A stretch of DNA of 51,735 nt from Bacillota bacterium (GCA_009779975.1 WRAY01000016.1:1-51735), one strand, 5' to 3'. Positions 22,780-32,190 are shown, counted from the stretch's first letter. Numbers and translations are program-made. Notes: a model not told the origin generated them from the sequence alone.

Positions 22780-22842
22780 GCAATTTGCGTCAAACTAATA
22801 TAATATTTTAACTAATCAAATATGCAGAGAGGACAGCAGAGA

Positions 22843-24105
22843 ATGAAATTTTATGTTTACACATTAGGTTGCAAATCCAACCAAGTTGAGAGCGGAAATA
22901 TTGAAAAAATGCTCTTGCAACACGGATTTGAAGTGACAGGCTCATTGGAAGATGTTGATTTTTTTGTAATAAACACATGTTGTGTCACACATACTTCAGA
23001 AAAAAAATCAAGACAAGCAGTCACAAAACTATTGAGTGTGAATCCAAGCGCGAAAGTTTTCGTTTTTGGTTGCGCATCTGAGCGTGACGCTAAACAGTTT
23101 GAAAGAGGTGAAACAATACTCATTTGGGGAACAAAGAACAAGGAGCAGTTTGTTGAAAAAATTCTTGAAATATTTCCGCCAACAAAGCAATCGGGCGAAA
23201 AAACCATGTCAGAAAGTCTGACTTCGTTTGGTGATATTTCAAAGAGTGAAGATTTGGTTAACGAAGGAGTTTCATCAAAAACTCGTTCCTTTATCAAAAT
23301 ACAAGACGGATGTGATAACTATTGTTCATATTGTATTGTGCCTTTAGTTCGCGGAAGTTCTCGCTCATATGATATCAAGGGAATAATCCAAGAAGCGGCT
23401 GAAAAAAGAACCAAAGAAATAATTCTGACAGGCATAAACATTTCATCATATGGGCGTGATACTAATTCAAGTTTGACCGCTCTTATAAAAGAGTTAAAGC
23501 AAATTAATATTCGAAAACGCTTATCTTCGCTTGAGAGTGTTGTTATTGACGAAGAGTTTTTAAAATCTTGTATTGATTCAAATTTTTGTGAGCATTTTCA
23601 TCTCTCGCTTCAAAGTGGCTCAAATTCGGTTTTGAAAAGAATGAATAGGAATTATTCTGTTGAAGAGTTTTGCGAAAAGGTAAACCTCATCAGAAAGTTA
23701 ATGCCGAATGCTGCCGTCACAACTGATGTTATAGTTGGTTTTGGAGGAGAGAGTGAAAAAGAGTTTCAAGAAACTTATGATATTTGCAAGAAGTTGAAAT
23801 TTGCCGACATGCATATTTTTCCGTTTTCAATGCGGAAGGGAACAAAAGCAGAGGAATTGCCGGATGTCCATGCTGAGATAAAAAAAGAAAGGGTAAAAAC
23901 ACTTGGCATATTAAGAGATGAGATTAGAAAAGAGTTCCTAAAATCAAATCTAAACATTCCTCATGAAGTGTTAGTTGAGGAACATGCAGACAACTATACT
24001 GTAGGTTATTCAAGAAACTACATAAAAATTTATTCAAACGCACCAACTAAAGAATTATTGACATTAACACCAAAAGGTCGCTATAAAGACGGTCTTTTAG
24101 TGTAA
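22843..24105 (+). CDS. mtaB: tRNA t6A37 methylthiotransferase MtaB
   Basis: 420 residues from ATG 22843 (GAGAGG 11 bases upstream; an in-frame ATG at 22822 lies before that site). The N-terminal MTTase domain has three Cys in KFYVYTLGCKSNQ, NTCCVTH and FGCASERD; the radical-SAM cluster is CDNYCSYC (CxxxCxxC), with a C-terminal TRAM-like segment. The GCKSNQVES start is characteristic of MtaB rather than MiaB. It converts t6A37 to ms2t6A37 in tRNA-Lys. It commonly follows prmA-rsmE after dnaJ in Bacillota. Confidence 0.92.
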   Translation: MKFYVYTLGCKSNQVESGNIEKMLLQHGFEVTGSLEDVDFFVINTCCVTHTSEKKSRQAVTKLLSVNPSAKVFVFGCASERDAKQFERGETILIWGTKNKEQFVEKILEIFPPTKQSGEKTMSESLTSFGDISKSEDLVNEGVSSKTRSFIKIQDGCDNYCSYCIVPLVRGSSRSYDIKGIIQEAAEKRTKEIILTGINISSYGRDTNSSLTALIKELKQINIRKRLSSLESVVIDEEFLKSCIDSNFCEHFHLSLQSGSNSVLKRMNRNYSVEEFCEKVNLIRKLMPNAAVTTDVIVGFGGESEKEFQETYDICKKLKFADMHIFPFSMRKGTKAEELPDVHAEIKKERVKTLGILRDEIRKEFLKSNLNIPHEVLVEEHADNYTVGYSRNYIKIYSNAPTKELLTLTPKGRYKDGLLV

Positions 24106-24207
24106 AAATCGTGTTATGTCAGGCATAGTATGCGAAAAACGCTCGTTACTCACATTTTGTTCACAAAAAATAATCTTAAAATAAATTTAATTTGCCTATC
24201 AAACTAC

Positions 24208-24371
24208 TTGCAATATGTAAAAAAATATGTTATTATATGGTTATTGACTGAATAGACTATATCAGTTAAAAAAAAACTAAATAAAGTATACTAACAAAGT
24301 ATAAAAGGAGATAAACCTCTAATAGCATGAGCGAGCCGCTTTGGTTGCAATAGTGCTTAGGGGTTTTTTTT
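24208..24371 (+). ncRNA. Promoter-to-terminator leader or small RNA upstream of degV
   Basis: TTGCAA (24208-24213), 17 bases, TATTAT (24231-24236) predicts a start near 24243. The terminator CCTCTAA (24316-24322) / TTAGGGG (24357-24363) with a T8 tract ends at 24371. Between are hairpins ACTGA...TCAGT and TATAC-TAACAAA-GTATA, and an SD-like AAAGGAGA whose AGG could pair with the CCT of the terminator arm. A tiny frame ATG 24327 (MSEPLWLQ, stop 24353) lies inside the terminator. Product about 130 bases: an attenuated leader for degV or a free small RNA. No known riboswitch class recognised. The remaining gap 24372-24456 shows nothing further. Confidence 0.5.
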
Positions 24372-24456
24372 ATTGTCAATAATATATATGTGCAATTGCA
24401 GATAATGACGATGACAATGAAAGAGACGAAAAAGAGGTTTTAAAGAAGAAAGTATA

Positions 24457-25368
24457 ATGGTAAAATTTTTTGCGGAATCTACTTGTGATTTACACTATGA
24501 GACCTTGGATAAGTATGGCATTTCAATAATCAAAATGCCTTTTACTCTTGATGGTGAAGAAGGGTATTATGACCATCTAAGAGACACGAAGATGATTGAA
24601 GGCTTTTTCCAAAGTATGCGTGACGGAAGAGTGTCAAAAACTCATGCTTTAAATCCAACTGACTATCTTGGATATTGGGAACCTGTTTTGAAAGAAGGGC
24701 ATGATGTTTTATATGTCAGTTTTTCGTCAGTGACGAGTGCAACATTTGACAGTATGAGGACGGCGATTGCAGAGTTGAAGGAAAGATATCCGGAAAGAAC
24801 AATTACGCATGTTGACACAAAAGGACTCTCAGGCGTTGCAGGCTACACTGTTTTAGAGTCTGTAAAAATGTTAAATGATGGAGCAAGTGTTGAAGAGGTT
24901 GTGGAATTTGTTCTTGAATTTAGAGAAAGAGTCAAGTGTTATATTGCTGTGGCTGATATTATCTATGCAAAAAGAGGCGGGCGAGTTTCGCTGGTCAAAG
25001 CATTGATAGGTTCTGTTTTGAGTCTAAAACCTGTTTTAACAATAAAAGAAGGAAGAGTTGTGACCCATACTGCTGTCAGAGGTCGCCAAAACGCACTCAA
25101 AAAAACCTTGGAATTGGCAGAAAAAGACGGGATTGACTTTGCTTATCCTGTTCTGGTTGCTCATTGCTGTGCGTCTCGTGAAGAGATTGAGTTTGTCAAA
25201 AAGTTGATTACAGACAAATTTCCGAAGGCAAGAATTGAAGAGAGTGTAATCGGTCCTATCATCGGCACTCACACAGGTCCTGACACAATAACATTCGGCT
25301 ATATTCAAACCAGACGAGGCAGCCAAAAAGAATTAACTATAAGAAATGACACAAGTTGGATAAAGTAA
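24457..25368 (+). CDS. DegV family fatty-acid-binding protein
   Basis: 303 residues. The N-terminal MVKFFAESTCDLHYETLDKYGISIIKMPFTLDGEEGY, the VSFSSVTSATFDSMRTA and VDTKGLSGVAGYTVLESVKML stretches, and AKRGGRVSLVKALIGSVLSLKPVLTIKEGRV are standard for DegV/FakB-like proteins, which bind long-chain fatty acids and, as FakB, present them to FakA kinase. No fakA is in the window. The SD is weak (GAAGAAAG). The gene follows a possible attenuator. Confidence 0.88.
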   Translation: MVKFFAESTCDLHYETLDKYGISIIKMPFTLDGEEGYYDHLRDTKMIEGFFQSMRDGRVSKTHALNPTDYLGYWEPVLKEGHDVLYVSFSSVTSATFDSMRTAIAELKERYPERTITHVDTKGLSGVAGYTVLESVKMLNDGASVEEVVEFVLEFRERVKCYIAVADIIYAKRGGRVSLVKALIGSVLSLKPVLTIKEGRVVTHTAVRGRQNALKKTLELAEKDGIDFAYPVLVAHCCASREEIEFVKKLITDKFPKARIEESVIGPIIGTHTGPDTITFGYIQTRRGSQKELTIRNDTSWIK

Positions 25369-25410
25369 TTTTATTTGACTGAAACAATAACAATATTCTA
25401 TCAACACCTT

Positions 25411-27795
25411 ATGATTGAATTAAAAGAAATACACAAGACATATGTCGACAAGAAAGGTCGGGATGTGCATGCCTTAAAAGGGGTTAGTTTTAGGTTTCCG
25501 AAAAAAGGAGTGGTTTTTATTGTTGGCAAAAGCGGCAGCGGCAAGTCAACAATGTTAAATCTTTTGGGACTGCTTGACGACTATGAAAGCGGTGAGTTAA
25601 TCATTAATGACAAGTCCAGTAAAAACTTTTCCGAACAAGAACGAGATGCCTACAGAGCGTTAAATATCGGTTTTGTGTTTCAAGAATTTCACATTATTGA
25701 AAAATACACAATTGGACAAAATGTTTCGCTTGCGTTGGAGATTGGACAACAAATCGCAACAAAAGAACAAATTGCCTCAGCGCTTGAAAAGGTTGGACTG
25801 GAAAACTATGAAAATCGTTTCGGAAGGAATGTTTCTGGCGGTCAAAAACAGAGAGTTGCGATTGCAAGAGCCATCGTCAAAAAACCGAAAATCGTGCTTG
25901 CGGATGAACCGACAGGAAATCTTGACAGTGTGACGAGTCGTGAGATTTTCGAACTCATGCGTGAGTTGTCTAAAGAAAGTTTAGTTATTGTTATCAGTCA
26001 TGATATGGAGTCGGCTCATCGCTATGCAGACAAAATTTTAGAACTTAGTGACGGCGAAATTTCAGATGTCTATAGCGGTGACGGAACAAGTGACACAGTC
26101 CGATTATCAGTTGAAAAAGTTGACAAAGAACAAGTTGACAAACTGCTTGATGAGGGAAAAAAAGTAATACTTGTCAAGAACAAAAAACAAGAAGGGTTGA
26201 TTGAAACAGCGGAAACACCTCCGCAAATGGACATAAAAACAAAGGTCAAAATACCTTTTAAAAGTTCTTTAAAATTATCGTTTTTATTCATGCGGGCAAA
26301 ATGGATTCGCATGGCTTTCACAATCATTTTGGCAGTCTTTGCTATCGGCATTTTCGGCATTGCCGATGTTGTCGGCGGCTATGATGTCAATCGCTTGATG
26401 GCAGAGGAGTTGGAAAACACAGGTCTTCCTTTTGTTTCTATTGCGCTGTATGAAATTCCGGAAGAAACACTTCAAAGGGATGGTGAATTAAGTCTTCGAA
26501 CATCTATGTTATCTCGTGATATTGAAAAATTCAGTGAGATGAATTTGTCGTTTTACTATCAACGATTTTTTCCATACAGAAAATTTGCTCGTCATATGTC
26601 ATATACTGAATATCTGCACGGAACTTTTTGGGATCCGTGGACTAATTTTGTGGAAGGTTCAATTGAACTTGAAGACCCTTCTCAACTTGGTCTTAATTTA
26701 TCTGCCGGACGATGGCCGAATGATACAAGTGAAGTTGTTATAACAAATTTTATGTTCAGGCGATATCAAACATTCGGAATAAGTTTAATATCAGAAAGCA
26801 ATCAAAATGCAAATGAATATTTGTGGGGCTCACATCAAGTTTGGGATGAAGGCAACTTGCCAAGCGGAGCACAGTTATTATCATCATTCAGTCAAATTGA
26901 AGAGCGCGAGATATGGCCGGAAATTATGTTTGAGGGCAGGTTAGTCAGAAGTACACGCCCTTTAAGAATTGTTGGTATGATTGACTTTGATATATCTAAA
27001 TATGAGCCGATTTTAATATACCGACCGCACGAATCGACACGCGAAGCACGCAATATAACGCGCGAGTTGCTTTTTTCGAGAAATATTTATTTAAACAGTT
27101 TTTTTGCGTTATCGAGGTTTTATGAAGATTTTATGCAATATACTGTTGGTTCACAAGTTCCTCCGCATATTTTTGAAAATCTTATTGAACATAGTTTCGG
27201 TGCAATTTTAGTGCCTGCAAACACTCATGCAGAGCGAATGAATGTGCTGCAGACACTGGAGCAACATGAAGGAATTTTAAGAGAAAATACTGAAGGAGAA
27301 GAAGTCCTTTTTAATTTTGTTGTTTGGACATTTAATGCTAATACTATTCATCGAATTGACGGCATGTTTGGTCTTTTTACTCAGATTTTTGCGCTCGCTG
27401 CAATTTTATTTGCTGTGTTTTCGGTGTTTTTGCTCTATTCATTTATTGCATCTTCCATAAGTTCGAGAAAAAAAGACATCGGTATTTTGCGTTCACTCGG
27501 TGCAAGTCGCTTTGATACTGCAAGAATATTTATTAATGAGGGAGTGCTCATTGCAATTTTGAGCATTATCCTTGCAAGCATTCTTTGTTTTCTTGGTTAC
27601 TTTTTTCTTGATATGTTTTTTCTTTCCAATCTTGGCGCCGTTGCCGAAACCTACACCCTAATAAGTTTTGGAATTCGTCAAATATTTCTTATGAGTGCCG
27701 TGACAATTGCAGGAGTTGCCGCCGCCATTTTTCTTCCAATTTTGAAAATCGCCCGAAAACAACCAGTTGCAGTTATTCGTGAAAATGTTCAATAA
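25411..27795 (+). CDS. ABC transporter: fused ATPase and MacB/FtsX-type permease
   Basis: 794 residues from ATG 25411 (MIELKEIHKTY is a normal ABC start; the frame opens at TTG 25375 without SD). The N-terminal ATPase has Walker A GKSGSGKST, signature VSGGQKQRVAIARA, Walker B IVLADEPTG and the switch His in VISHD, like LolD/MacB. One membrane helix (about 295-318), a 320-residue extracytoplasmic domain and three C-terminal helices (from about 650) form the FtsX-type permease. Such exporters act on peptides, antimicrobials or lipoproteins by a mechanotransmission mechanism. Single fused gene, no adjacent two-component system. Confidence 0.88.
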   Translation: MIELKEIHKTYVDKKGRDVHALKGVSFRFPKKGVVFIVGKSGSGKSTMLNLLGLLDDYESGELIINDKSSKNFSEQERDAYRALNIGFVFQEFHIIEKYTIGQNVSLALEIGQQIATKEQIASALEKVGLENYENRFGRNVSGGQKQRVAIARAIVKKPKIVLADEPTGNLDSVTSREIFELMRELSKESLVIVISHDMESAHRYADKILELSDGEISDVYSGDGTSDTVRLSVEKVDKEQVDKLLDEGKKVILVKNKKQEGLIETAETPPQMDIKTKVKIPFKSSLKLSFLFMRAKWIRMAFTIILAVFAIGIFGIADVVGGYDVNRLMAEELENTGLPFVSIALYEIPEETLQRDGELSLRTSMLSRDIEKFSEMNLSFYYQRFFPYRKFARHMSYTEYLHGTFWDPWTNFVEGSIELEDPSQLGLNLSAGRWPNDTSEVVITNFMFRRYQTFGISLISESNQNANEYLWGSHQVWDEGNLPSGAQLLSSFSQIEEREIWPEIMFEGRLVRSTRPLRIVGMIDFDISKYEPILIYRPHESTREARNITRELLFSRNIYLNSFFALSRFYEDFMQYTVGSQVPPHIFENLIEHSFGAILVPANTHAERMNVLQTLEQHEGILRENTEGEEVLFNFVVWTFNANTIHRIDGMFGLFTQIFALAAILFAVFSVFLLYSFIASSISSRKKDIGILRSLGASRFDTARIFINEGVLIAILSIILASILCFLGYFFLDMFFLSNLGAVAETYTLISFGIRQIFLMSAVTIAGVAAAIFLPILKIARKQPVAVIRENVQ

Positions 27796-27837
27796 TAAAG
27801 CCTTAAAAAAAAATTTAAAAAATTTTTCAAAAGGGTA

Positions 27838-27866
27838 TTGACAAACTAAAAAATGTGTGATATAAT
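27838..27866 (+). promoter_or_regulatory. ppx/gppA promoter
   Basis: TTGACA (27838-27843), exactly 17 bases, TATAAT (27861-27866): full consensus. A leader of about 95 bases follows before GTG 27967. Confidence 0.8.
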
Positions 27867-27966
27867 GCAGTTGTAGAGGTTTGTCCTGTTATAAAAATAT
27901 GGGAAAAACTAAATCAATCTAACAAAACTTTTCTAAAAATGAAGAGAAGAAAAAAAGGAAAAACGA

Positions 27967-29502
27967 GTGGAAAAACAAGAAAAAATTGTAGAAAGAGTGG
28001 CAGTCATTGACATGGGTTCAAATTCAGTGAGAATGGTTATTGCAAATATTCTTAGAGACGGACATTTTGTTGTTTGTGATGAATTGAAAGAACAAGTTCG
28101 TCTAGGTCAAGACATGGATAGAGATGGTTTTTTGAAGCCGGCACGAGTTTCGCAAGCAATTAAAACGCTGAAAATGTTCAAAAAGTTGACTGATATGCAT
28201 GGCGTTTCAAAGGTGTATGCCGTTGCAACAAATGCAGTAAGGCGAGCAAAAAATCAAAAGAGTTTTTTAGAAGAAATTCACGCAACTTGCGGTTTTAAAT
28301 TTAAAGTTCTGTCGTCTCCCGAAGAGACGGAATTAATTTATCGTGGGGTCATAAACTCACTAGAAGTCCCCAAAGGCGTGATACTCGACATTTCAGGCTC
28401 AGGTGTGTCGCTTGTTCACTACAACAGGCGAAACATTCTCAATCAAGAATATTTCCCATTCGGAACAATGTCGCTCTCTGACTTGTTCTCTGATTTGCAG
28501 TTGAATCCGACAGAGCAGGCACAAATGATTCAAAATTATTGTCTTGACCAATTTTCGTCTTGCACATGGCTCAAGGAATTAGACCCAGATACTCAATTCG
28601 TCGGAGTTGGTGGAGCGTTCAGAAATCTTGCAAAAATCACAATGAGAAAAAGACGATATCCTTTTGATATGGTTCATAATTTTCACATTTCGGAAGAAAA
28701 TTTTAGCACTATTTATGATTTGGGAAGAGTTTTAGATGCGGACAAGCGTGCGAAAATAAAGGGACTTAGTGCGGAAAGGGCAGATCTTTTTATCTCTGCT
28801 CTTGCATGTATTAAAGGTTTTATGGAGTTTTCAAACTTCAAAAATATAATAATATCAGGCTCGGGAATAAGAGAGGGGCTGCTTTATCAACACGCAGTTC
28901 CGACAACTCTTGAAAAGCCGATAAGCGATGTTTTGGGGCATTCTTTGCAGACTTTGATGAGACAATTTGATATTAATGTTAAACACGCTGAGCATGTTTG
29001 TTTTTTGTGTGTAACATTGTATAAACAATTAAGAGTTCTTCACAAACTGCCAAGACACTATTTAAAAGTATTAAGAGTTGCGGCACTGCTTCATGATGCA
29101 GGTCTAAAAATAAAATTCTATGACTACCCAAAACACTCATTCTATTTCATTTTAAACTCAGGGCTTCAAGGCTTTTCTCATCGTGAAATAATCCTTGCCG
29201 CTTTCGTTGCTATGAACCAAAAGTCTGAGGAATTTAATATGGCAGAGTGGAAAAAGTTTGAAAACTTTCTCAATCCTGAGGACTTGGTCGCCGTCTTGAA
29301 ACTTTCGGCAATACTCAGAATTGCTTCAAGTTTAGACAGGTCAATGTCATGTGATGTCAAAAACATAAGTTGCGATGTTTTGGGCGACAGTGTTATAATG
29401 AAAACGGAAGTAGTCAGAGATTGTTCGCTTGAAATAAAAGACGCACTAAAAGCAGGACCGGAGTTTGCAAGAGCATTTAAAAAGAACTTGGAGATAATTT
29501 AG
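27967..29502 (+). CDS. Ppx/GppA exopolyphosphatase family protein with HD-type C-terminus
   Basis: 511 residues, GTG start with AAGGA seven bases upstream. The N-terminal ASKHA phosphatase begins VAVIDMGSNSVRMVIANI, with YAVATNAVRRAKN, LSSPEETELIYRGVINS and VILDISGSGVSLVHY loops typical of the family. The C-terminal part (from about 320) has an HD-like VAALLHDAGLKI and helical repeats. It hydrolyses polyphosphate or the pppGpp 5' phosphate; the sequence does not decide between them. Two bases separate it from maf. Confidence 0.88.
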   Translation: MEKQEKIVERVAVIDMGSNSVRMVIANILRDGHFVVCDELKEQVRLGQDMDRDGFLKPARVSQAIKTLKMFKKLTDMHGVSKVYAVATNAVRRAKNQKSFLEEIHATCGFKFKVLSSPEETELIYRGVINSLEVPKGVILDISGSGVSLVHYNRRNILNQEYFPFGTMSLSDLFSDLQLNPTEQAQMIQNYCLDQFSSCTWLKELDPDTQFVGVGGAFRNLAKITMRKRRYPFDMVHNFHISEENFSTIYDLGRVLDADKRAKIKGLSAERADLFISALACIKGFMEFSNFKNIIISGSGIREGLLYQHAVPTTLEKPISDVLGHSLQTLMRQFDINVKHAEHVCFLCVTLYKQLRVLHKLPRHYLKVLRVAALLHDAGLKIKFYDYPKHSFYFILNSGLQGFSHREIILAAFVAMNQKSEEFNMAEWKKFENFLNPEDLVAVLKLSAILRIASSLDRSMSCDVKNISCDVLGDSVIMKTEVVRDCSLEIKDALKAGPEFARAFKKNLEII

Positions 29503-29503
29503 T

Positions 29504-30061
29504 TTGAATATTATTCTAGCATCAAACTCGCCCAGACGACTTGAGTTGTTGAATAGTTTGAACGGATTAGACATAACAGTCCTTCCATCGAACATTGACG
29601 AAAGCGGTCTTGAAAAATTAGAGCCGTCAGATTTGGCAGCAACTCTTGCTTTTAAAAAAGCAAAAGTTGTGTTTGACAAAAATCCTGATAGTGTAGTTTT
29701 GGGGGCAGACACAATAGTAGTCGTTAACGGTGAAATTCTCGGCAAACCAAAAAACGAAATTGAGGCAAAACAATTTTTTAAAAAACTATGCGGCACAACT
29801 CATGAAGTAATAACAGGAGTTGCCGTAATTTCAAAAAACAACATAAAAATCAACCATGCAATCACTCTCGTCACATTCAAGGAATATAACGAAGAACTGG
29901 TTAATAACTACATAAAAAACAACAATCCCTACGACAAAGCAGGAGGTTGCGGTATCCAAGACAAGGATTTGCAAGAACTTGTTGAAAAAGTAGAAGGCGA
30001 TTTAAACAATGTCGTCGGCTTGCCGCTGGGGTTGGTTGAAGAAATGATAAAGAGCATGTAA
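29504..30061 (+). CDS. maf: Maf nucleotide pyrophosphatase
   Basis: 185 residues. TTG start with GGAG about ten bases upstream. Motifs: LASNSPRRLELL at the N-terminus, VVLGADTIVVVNGEILGKPKN in the middle, and YDKAGGCGIQD, whose equivalent (YAGAYGIQ-like) is universal in the family. It hydrolyses non-canonical or modified nucleoside triphosphates (dTTP/UTP class). Operon with ppx/gppA. Confidence 0.92.
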   Translation: MNIILASNSPRRLELLNSLNGLDITVLPSNIDESGLEKLEPSDLAATLAFKKAKVVFDKNPDSVVLGADTIVVVNGEILGKPKNEIEAKQFFKKLCGTTHEVITGVAVISKNNIKINHAITLVTFKEYNEELVNNYIKNNNPYDKAGGCGIQDKDLQELVEKVEGDLNNVVGLPLGLVEEMIKSM

Positions 30062-30091
30062 AAAAATTAAAATTAAGGAGACAAAATATTT

Positions 30092-30553
30092 ATGAAACTA
30101 GCAGAAGCATTAATACTTAGGGCGGATATGAAAAAGCAAATGGAGAGGTTTGTTACTCGTATTTGCGGAAATTGTCGTATTCAAGAGGGAGATGTGCCGA
30201 ATGAAGAGCCGAATGAGTTAATCAAAGAATATGAAAAACTAGTCGAAAAATTTGAAAAACTTGTTGCTGATATCAATAACACTAACGCTGTCACGAAAAA
30301 CGCAAAAGGTGTTTCAATTATGGAACTTATTGCAAAAAGAGATTGCCTTGCACTAAAACGCAATGCATACTCTTCAATTGCTTCGCAACTAAGGGGCTAT
30401 AATGTCAGGGCGAGTAAATCTGAAATTAAGTTTGTGAATATCGTTGACGCAAAAACAATTGAGAAAAAATTTGCAGCAGTCGCCGCAAAATATCGTGAAG
30501 TTGACAGCGAAATTCAAGCGTTGAATTGGTCAACTGATTTGATAGAGGCATAG
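30092..30553 (+). CDS. DIP1984 family protein
   Basis: 153 residues, almost wholly helical: MKLAEALILRADMKKQMERFVTRICGNCRIQEGDVPNEEPNELIKEYEKLVEKFEKLVADINNTNAVT fits the DIP1984 family (septicolysin-related), whose function is not established. Predicted coiled coils, no signal or membrane segment. SD AAGGAG 12 bases before the ATG. It may be read through from maf. Confidence 0.8.
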   Translation: MKLAEALILRADMKKQMERFVTRICGNCRIQEGDVPNEEPNELIKEYEKLVEKFEKLVADINNTNAVTKNAKGVSIMELIAKRDCLALKRNAYSSIASQLRGYNVRASKSEIKFVNIVDAKTIEKKFAAVAAKYREVDSEIQALNWSTDLIEA

Positions 30554-30572
30554 GTTTTTTTTGCAGTTTATT

Positions 30573-30647
30573 TGTAGGGGCGGCACTCTGCCGTCTCCGC
30601 TGTTTGATTATAATTACGACAACGGGCGTTAGGTTGCAACCCCTACA
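30573..30647. repeat. Intergenic palindromic repeat, family B copy 1
   Basis: TGTAGGGG (30573-30580) and CCCCTACA (30640-30647) form the ends; inside are GGCACTCTGCC and ACAACGGGCGTTAGGTTG, matching internal words of the copy at 47837-47911. The remainder of the gap up to 30670 shows nothing else. Confidence 0.6.
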
Positions 30648-30670
30648 AAATAATACATTTAAAAATTCAA

Positions 30671-30840
30671 AAAAGCAGGTAGGCTCAAAATATAGGCGAA
30701 CAGATACCTTGTCGTGGGGAATTAGCGACGGTTGTCGAAACCTAAATCGGATAATAGTGTAAGAACTGCTACTTTTTACAATTTACATTTGAAAGGGTAT
30801 CGTTACACGGGCAATGCTTACAAGTTAAATACCATCTGTT
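30671..30840 (+). ncRNA. Candidate structured RNA upstream of mreB
   Basis: In a 525-base gene-free gap, a 105-base unit opens with AGCAG (30674-30678) and closes with CTGCT (30766-30770) followed by ACTTTTT. Inside, CGAC (30726-30729) can pair either with GTCG upstream (30711-30714) or GTCG downstream (30734-30737), a mutually exclusive switch. Longer pairings AACAGAT (30699-30705)/ATCTGTT (30834-30840) and GATACC (30703-30708)/GGTATC (30796-30801) are possible. I do not recognise 6S, tmRNA, SRP, RNase P or a known riboswitch. 30841-30950 shows nothing clear. Confidence 0.3.
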
Positions 30841-30950
30841 GATATATTTTTGCTGAGGGTTGGGTAGTGGGATTTTTTTGGGTTTTCTGTGAATTTTTTG
30901 GCAAATCGTTTAATTAAAAATAAGATAATACAAAAAAAGAGATGACAACA

Positions 30951-31060
30951 TTTTTAGTTGACATGCATCTTTGATGCCTTTGTGAGGCAGTTTCATTTAA
31001 TAGTAATTTCTCACAAAGAGGTCGAAGACCCTTGACATCTTTTATTTTGTGTGGTAGAAT
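30951..31060 (+). promoter_or_regulatory. mreB upstream region: dyads and promoter
   Basis: The promoter is TTGACA (31032-31037), 17 bases, TAGAAT (31055-31060). Before it are GCATC-TTT-GATGC (30964-30976), a TTTGTGAG...CTCACAAA dyad (about 30979-31017) and GGTC-GAA-GACC (about 31020-31030) abutting the -35. The 18 bases at 30951-30968 are identical to the hrcA promoter region (15825-15842). A GGGC-AGTAT-GCCC hairpin lies in the leader. Confidence 0.65.
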
Positions 31061-31119
31061 TAAAGTAATAATATGTTATGTTGAGTGGGCAGTATGCCCC
31101 TTACTGGAGCAAACAAAAG

Positions 31120-32133
31120 ATGACAACACTTGAAATTGGAATTATATACGGAACATCAACAACCTATGTCTTTTTGGCAGACAGCGGTATAGTTTTGAAT
31201 GAGCCTACTTGTATTGCATTCTTAGGCGAGAGAAAACGCAAAAATGTTCGGGCGATTGGACAGTATGCCTATGAAATGACCGGAAAATCTCCTCAAAACA
31301 CTTTTGTTATTTCGCCTATTTCAGAGGGTATTATTCATGACCCGCTTAGTTTGAGCATACTTTTAAAAGAATTTTTGAAAAAAATTGTATCAAATAATTC
31401 GCTGATTAAGCCTCGAATAAAGGCTATTGTCGGAGTTCCTATGGGACTGAGTGTTGCCGAGAGAAAAAAGTATGGAGATGTTGCTTATGCTGCCGGAATT
31501 AAGGAAGTAAAGTTGATTGAGAACATTCTTCTTAGCGGTGTCGGACTTCAATTGCCTGTTCATACTGCCTATGGCGGCTTAGTTGTCAGTATCGGGGGAG
31601 GAGTGACTGAAGTTGCCGCAATATCGCTCTCGTCCATTGTTCAAGGGTGTGCGATTTCTGTCGGAACAAATCTCATGGATAAAGCACTCTGTGACCATGT
31701 CAGCGGAAGATATAACCTTAAAATTGGAATGCCGACAGCAAAAAAACTTCGCATGGATATCGGTTCACTTCTTGAAAAAGACATTTCAACAACAATGGTC
31801 TCAGGACTTGATTTGTCAACAAAATATATTCGGAGCGAAAAGGTTAGAGCAGAAGATGTCTACAGTGTTCTAAGACCCTATTACCTAAGAGTTAGAGATG
31901 CAGTCGAGAGCATAATCAACATGCTGCCTCCGGAACTTGCCTCAGATGTTTATGCAAGCGGAATTCATGTTGTGGGCGGTGCCGCAAGAATTATTGCTCT
32001 TGGTGACTTTCTCTCCTATGAACTAGACCTTCGAGTTCACATACCACAAGACCCGGAATATGCCGCAATCCTTGGCGCAGGACAACTATTGTCAAACAAA
32101 ACATTGCTAAGAGATATTCTATCACAAAAATAA
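31120..32133 (+). CDS. MreB/Mbl-like actin homologue (cell shape)
   Basis: 337 residues from ATG 31120, chosen because TGGAG lies nine bases upstream; a 14-residue longer start (31078) has none. Actin-fold signatures are present: phosphate loops GIIYGTSTTYVFLAD and VVSIGGGVTEVAAISL, VGVPMGLSVAERKKYGDVAYAAGIKEVKLIENILLSGVGL, and HVVGGAARIIALGDFL near the end. It is divergent from standard MreB (for instance DLGT is replaced by YGTS in phosphate 1), so it may be an Mbl/MreBH-type paralogue. MreB filaments guide lateral wall synthesis; no mreCD neighbours. Confidence 0.8.
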   Translation: MTTLEIGIIYGTSTTYVFLADSGIVLNEPTCIAFLGERKRKNVRAIGQYAYEMTGKSPQNTFVISPISEGIIHDPLSLSILLKEFLKKIVSNNSLIKPRIKAIVGVPMGLSVAERKKYGDVAYAAGIKEVKLIENILLSGVGLQLPVHTAYGGLVVSIGGGVTEVAAISLSSIVQGCAISVGTNLMDKALCDHVSGRYNLKIGMPTAKKLRMDIGSLLEKDISTTMVSGLDLSTKYIRSEKVRAEDVYSVLRPYYLRVRDAVESIINMLPPELASDVYASGIHVVGGAARIIALGDFLSYELDLRVHIPQDPEYAAILGAGQLLSNKTLLRDILSQK

Positions 32134-32190
32134 AAAGGTGACTTCATTGCTTGCGTTAGTTCCTAGATTATAGGATATTTAAACCCCAGA

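Noticed and set aside
25375-25410. TTG start for the ABC exporter
   Set aside because: No SD, and ATG 25411 begins the normal ABC sequence MIELKEIHKTY.
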